Assembly: GCA_938049125.1 (NCBI GenBank)
Contig: CALICR010000014.1
Coordinates: forward strand, 1 to 14,979
DNA length: 14,979 nucleotides
Source: an uncultured Clostridia bacterium
GTDB lineage: Bacteria; Bacillota; Clostridia; Oscillospirales; Oscillospiraceae
Direction of reading: 5' to 3'
Shown here: in pieces, positions 13,982 to 14,979 of the stretch
Position numbering within the stretch: the stretch's first letter is position 1
Layout: every line of letters starts with the position of its first letter
Notes under the pieces: model-generated
Told to the model about the DNA's origin: nothing
Seen by the model: the letters and a program-made list of their open reading frames with translations, nothing else
Databases searched by the model: none
Program-made: the position numbers and the translations under genes

Positions 13982-14979
13982 TTATTCCTGATTGAAGGCA
14001 CCGTCATCGAAGTTGATGATGGTGTGGTATCGGGTCTCCTCCCCGGCCTGGACGCGGCGGGCCGTCTCCTGCCGGATGGCCTCCAGCCGCGGCTTCAGGT
14101 CGTAGGGTACCACCACGTCGAAGATGAGGTTCGTATGGCGCTTGCCGCAGACCATCCGAAAATCGTGAACCGTCAGCCGCGGGTCCAGCTCCGCCAGGAT
14201 GCCGCGGACCTTCCTCTGCATCCGGTTCAGCACGGCGTCATCCGTCACCACCGGATCATAGTGGATCGTGAGGTGGACACGGTGGTCCCGCATACAGGCG
14301 CGCTCCAGCTCATCCAGTGCCTCGTGGGCCTCCAGCACATCCTCCCTTGCGTCGATCTCCGCGTGAACCGAGGCGAATTTCCGCCCCGGGCCGTAGTCGT
14401 GGATCATCAGATCGTGGACGCCCAGCACCAGCGGCTCCGCCAGCAGGTCCTTGCGGATGGTCCCGGCCAGCTCCGGGTCCGGGGCCGCGCCCAGCAGCGG
14501 GTCCAGCGTATCCTTGGCGATGCCGATGCCGGACCAGAGGATAAACAGCGCCACCAGCAGGCCCATATATCCGTCGATCTTCGCGCCGGTCAGCGCGCCG
14601 ACGACACAGGAAAGCAGCACCGCCGCCGTGGCGATGACGTCGTTGCGGCTGTCCGCTGCGGCGGCCAGCAGGGTCGTGGAGCCGATCTCCTTCCCTAGCG
14701 AGCGGTTGAAGGCCGCCATCCAGAGCTTCACCAGGATGGACAGCACCAGCACCACCGCCAGCGCCGCGGAGAAACGGACCGCCTCGGGATGGAGGATTTT
14801 TCCCACCGAGGTCTTCGCCAGCTCCAGGCCGATGACGAGGATGAGGGCCGAGACGATGAGGCCCGCCAGGTACTCGACCCGGGCATGGCCGTAGGGGTGC
14901 TCCTCGTCCGCAGGCTTCGCGGCCATGCGGAAGCCCAGCAGCGTCACCACGGAGCCGGATGCGTCCGAGAGGTTGTTCA
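13982..14979 (-). CDS. Cation diffusion facilitator (CDF) transporter, N-terminus missing at window edge
   Basis: CDF proteins are homodimeric metal/proton antiporters that export divalent metals. The frame is open to the window edge, so a start read at 14950 (GTG) is internal. The visible 331 residues begin NNLSDASGSVVTLLGFRMAA in transmembrane helix 2. HPYGHARVEY follows, then several spans and a helix-5 site ADSRND. A long cytosolic C-terminal region (about 135 residues) carries HDLMIHDYGPGRKFASVHAE and ends FDDGAFNQE. The transport-site residues read N-xxx-D in helix 2 (NNLSD) and D-xxx-D in helix 5 (DSRND). This NDDD pattern is reported for manganese-exporting CDFs such as pneumococcal MntE, so Mn(II) efflux is likely but inferred. 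The tail is longer than in FieF-type proteins, with an added beta-rich segment after the first cytosolic domain. Confidence 0.9.
   Translation of the reverse strand, partial: NNLSDASGSVVTLLGFRMAAKPADEEHPYGHARVEYLAGLIVSALILVIGLELAKTSVGKILHPEAVRFSAALAVVLVLSILVKLWMAAFNRSLGKEIGSTTLLAAAADSRNDVIATAAVLLSCVVGALTGAKIDGYMGLLVALFILWSGIGIAKDTLDPLLGAAPDPELAGTIRKDLLAEPLVLGVHDLMIHDYGPGRKFASVHAEIDAREDVLEAHEALDELERACMRDHRVHLTIHYDPVVTDDAVLNRMQRKVRGILAELDPRLTVHDFRMVCGKRHTNLIFDVVVPYDLKPRLEAIRQETARRVQAGEETRYHTIINFDDGAFNQE

Noticed and set aside
13565..14698. Plus-strand 377-codon frame spanning the glycosyltransferase end and the CDF gene
   Set aside because: It crosses the intergenic terminator and is antisense to the CDF gene. 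No motif is visible.

Overview
The window looks like a chromosomal segment of a GC-rich Clostridia (Firmicutes), most plausibly a gut Oscillospirales/Oscillospiraceae-type anaerobe. The reasons are strong AGGAGG-type ribosome binding sites, sigma-A-like promoters with 17-nt spacers, a pyrH-frr-uppS-cdsA cluster, a secreted-type GH25 muramidase, a CapA-like protein, and high GC with strong G/C third-position bias. The taxon is inferred from gene content and style only. There are no tRNA, rRNA, CRISPR, transposase or phage structural genes.

Layout, left to right. (1) Positions 1-2678, minus strand: the housekeeping operon pyrH > frr > uppS > cdsA, with cdsA cut by the window edge. It joins UMP kinase and ribosome recycling to undecaprenyl-lipid and CDP-diacylglycerol synthesis. 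(2) Positions 2679-3179: a divergent intergenic region holding an unlisted 43-codon small membrane or secreted peptide with its own perfect terminator hairpin, then the glnS promoter. (3) Positions 3180-4902, plus strand: glnS, glutaminyl-tRNA synthetase, with a terminator shared with the next operon. (4) Positions 4915-8615, minus strand: a four-gene cassette made of a secreted Cys/His-containing small protein, two FtsX/MacB-like permeases and a LolD/MacB-like ATPase. Its promoter-proximal end is clearly AT-richer than the flanks. (5) Positions 8678-9621: a NagD-like HAD phosphatase (+), convergent with a membrane-anchored GH25 muramidase (-, 9604-10476); they share a terminator. (6) Positions 10630-11988, plus strand: a membrane-anchored CapA/PgsA-like protein with a degenerate NNH motif. 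(7) Positions 12083-12481, minus strand: an AT-rich orphan membrane-anchored protein. (8) Positions 12596-13976, plus strand: a membrane GT2 glycosyltransferase, convergent with (9) a 5'-truncated CDF metal exporter (-, 13982-14979).

Functionally most of the window concerns the cell envelope: lipid carrier and phospholipid precursor synthesis, wall hydrolysis, a CapA-like surface protein, a polysaccharide-type glycosyltransferase, an FtsX-type transporter and metal efflux. Outside the two operons each gene is a single unit with its own recognisable promoter or hairpin terminator. The best candidate for an undescribed system is the secreted-protein/ABC cassette in region 4. Its secreted component and part of a permease ectodomain differ in base composition from the rest of the locus.
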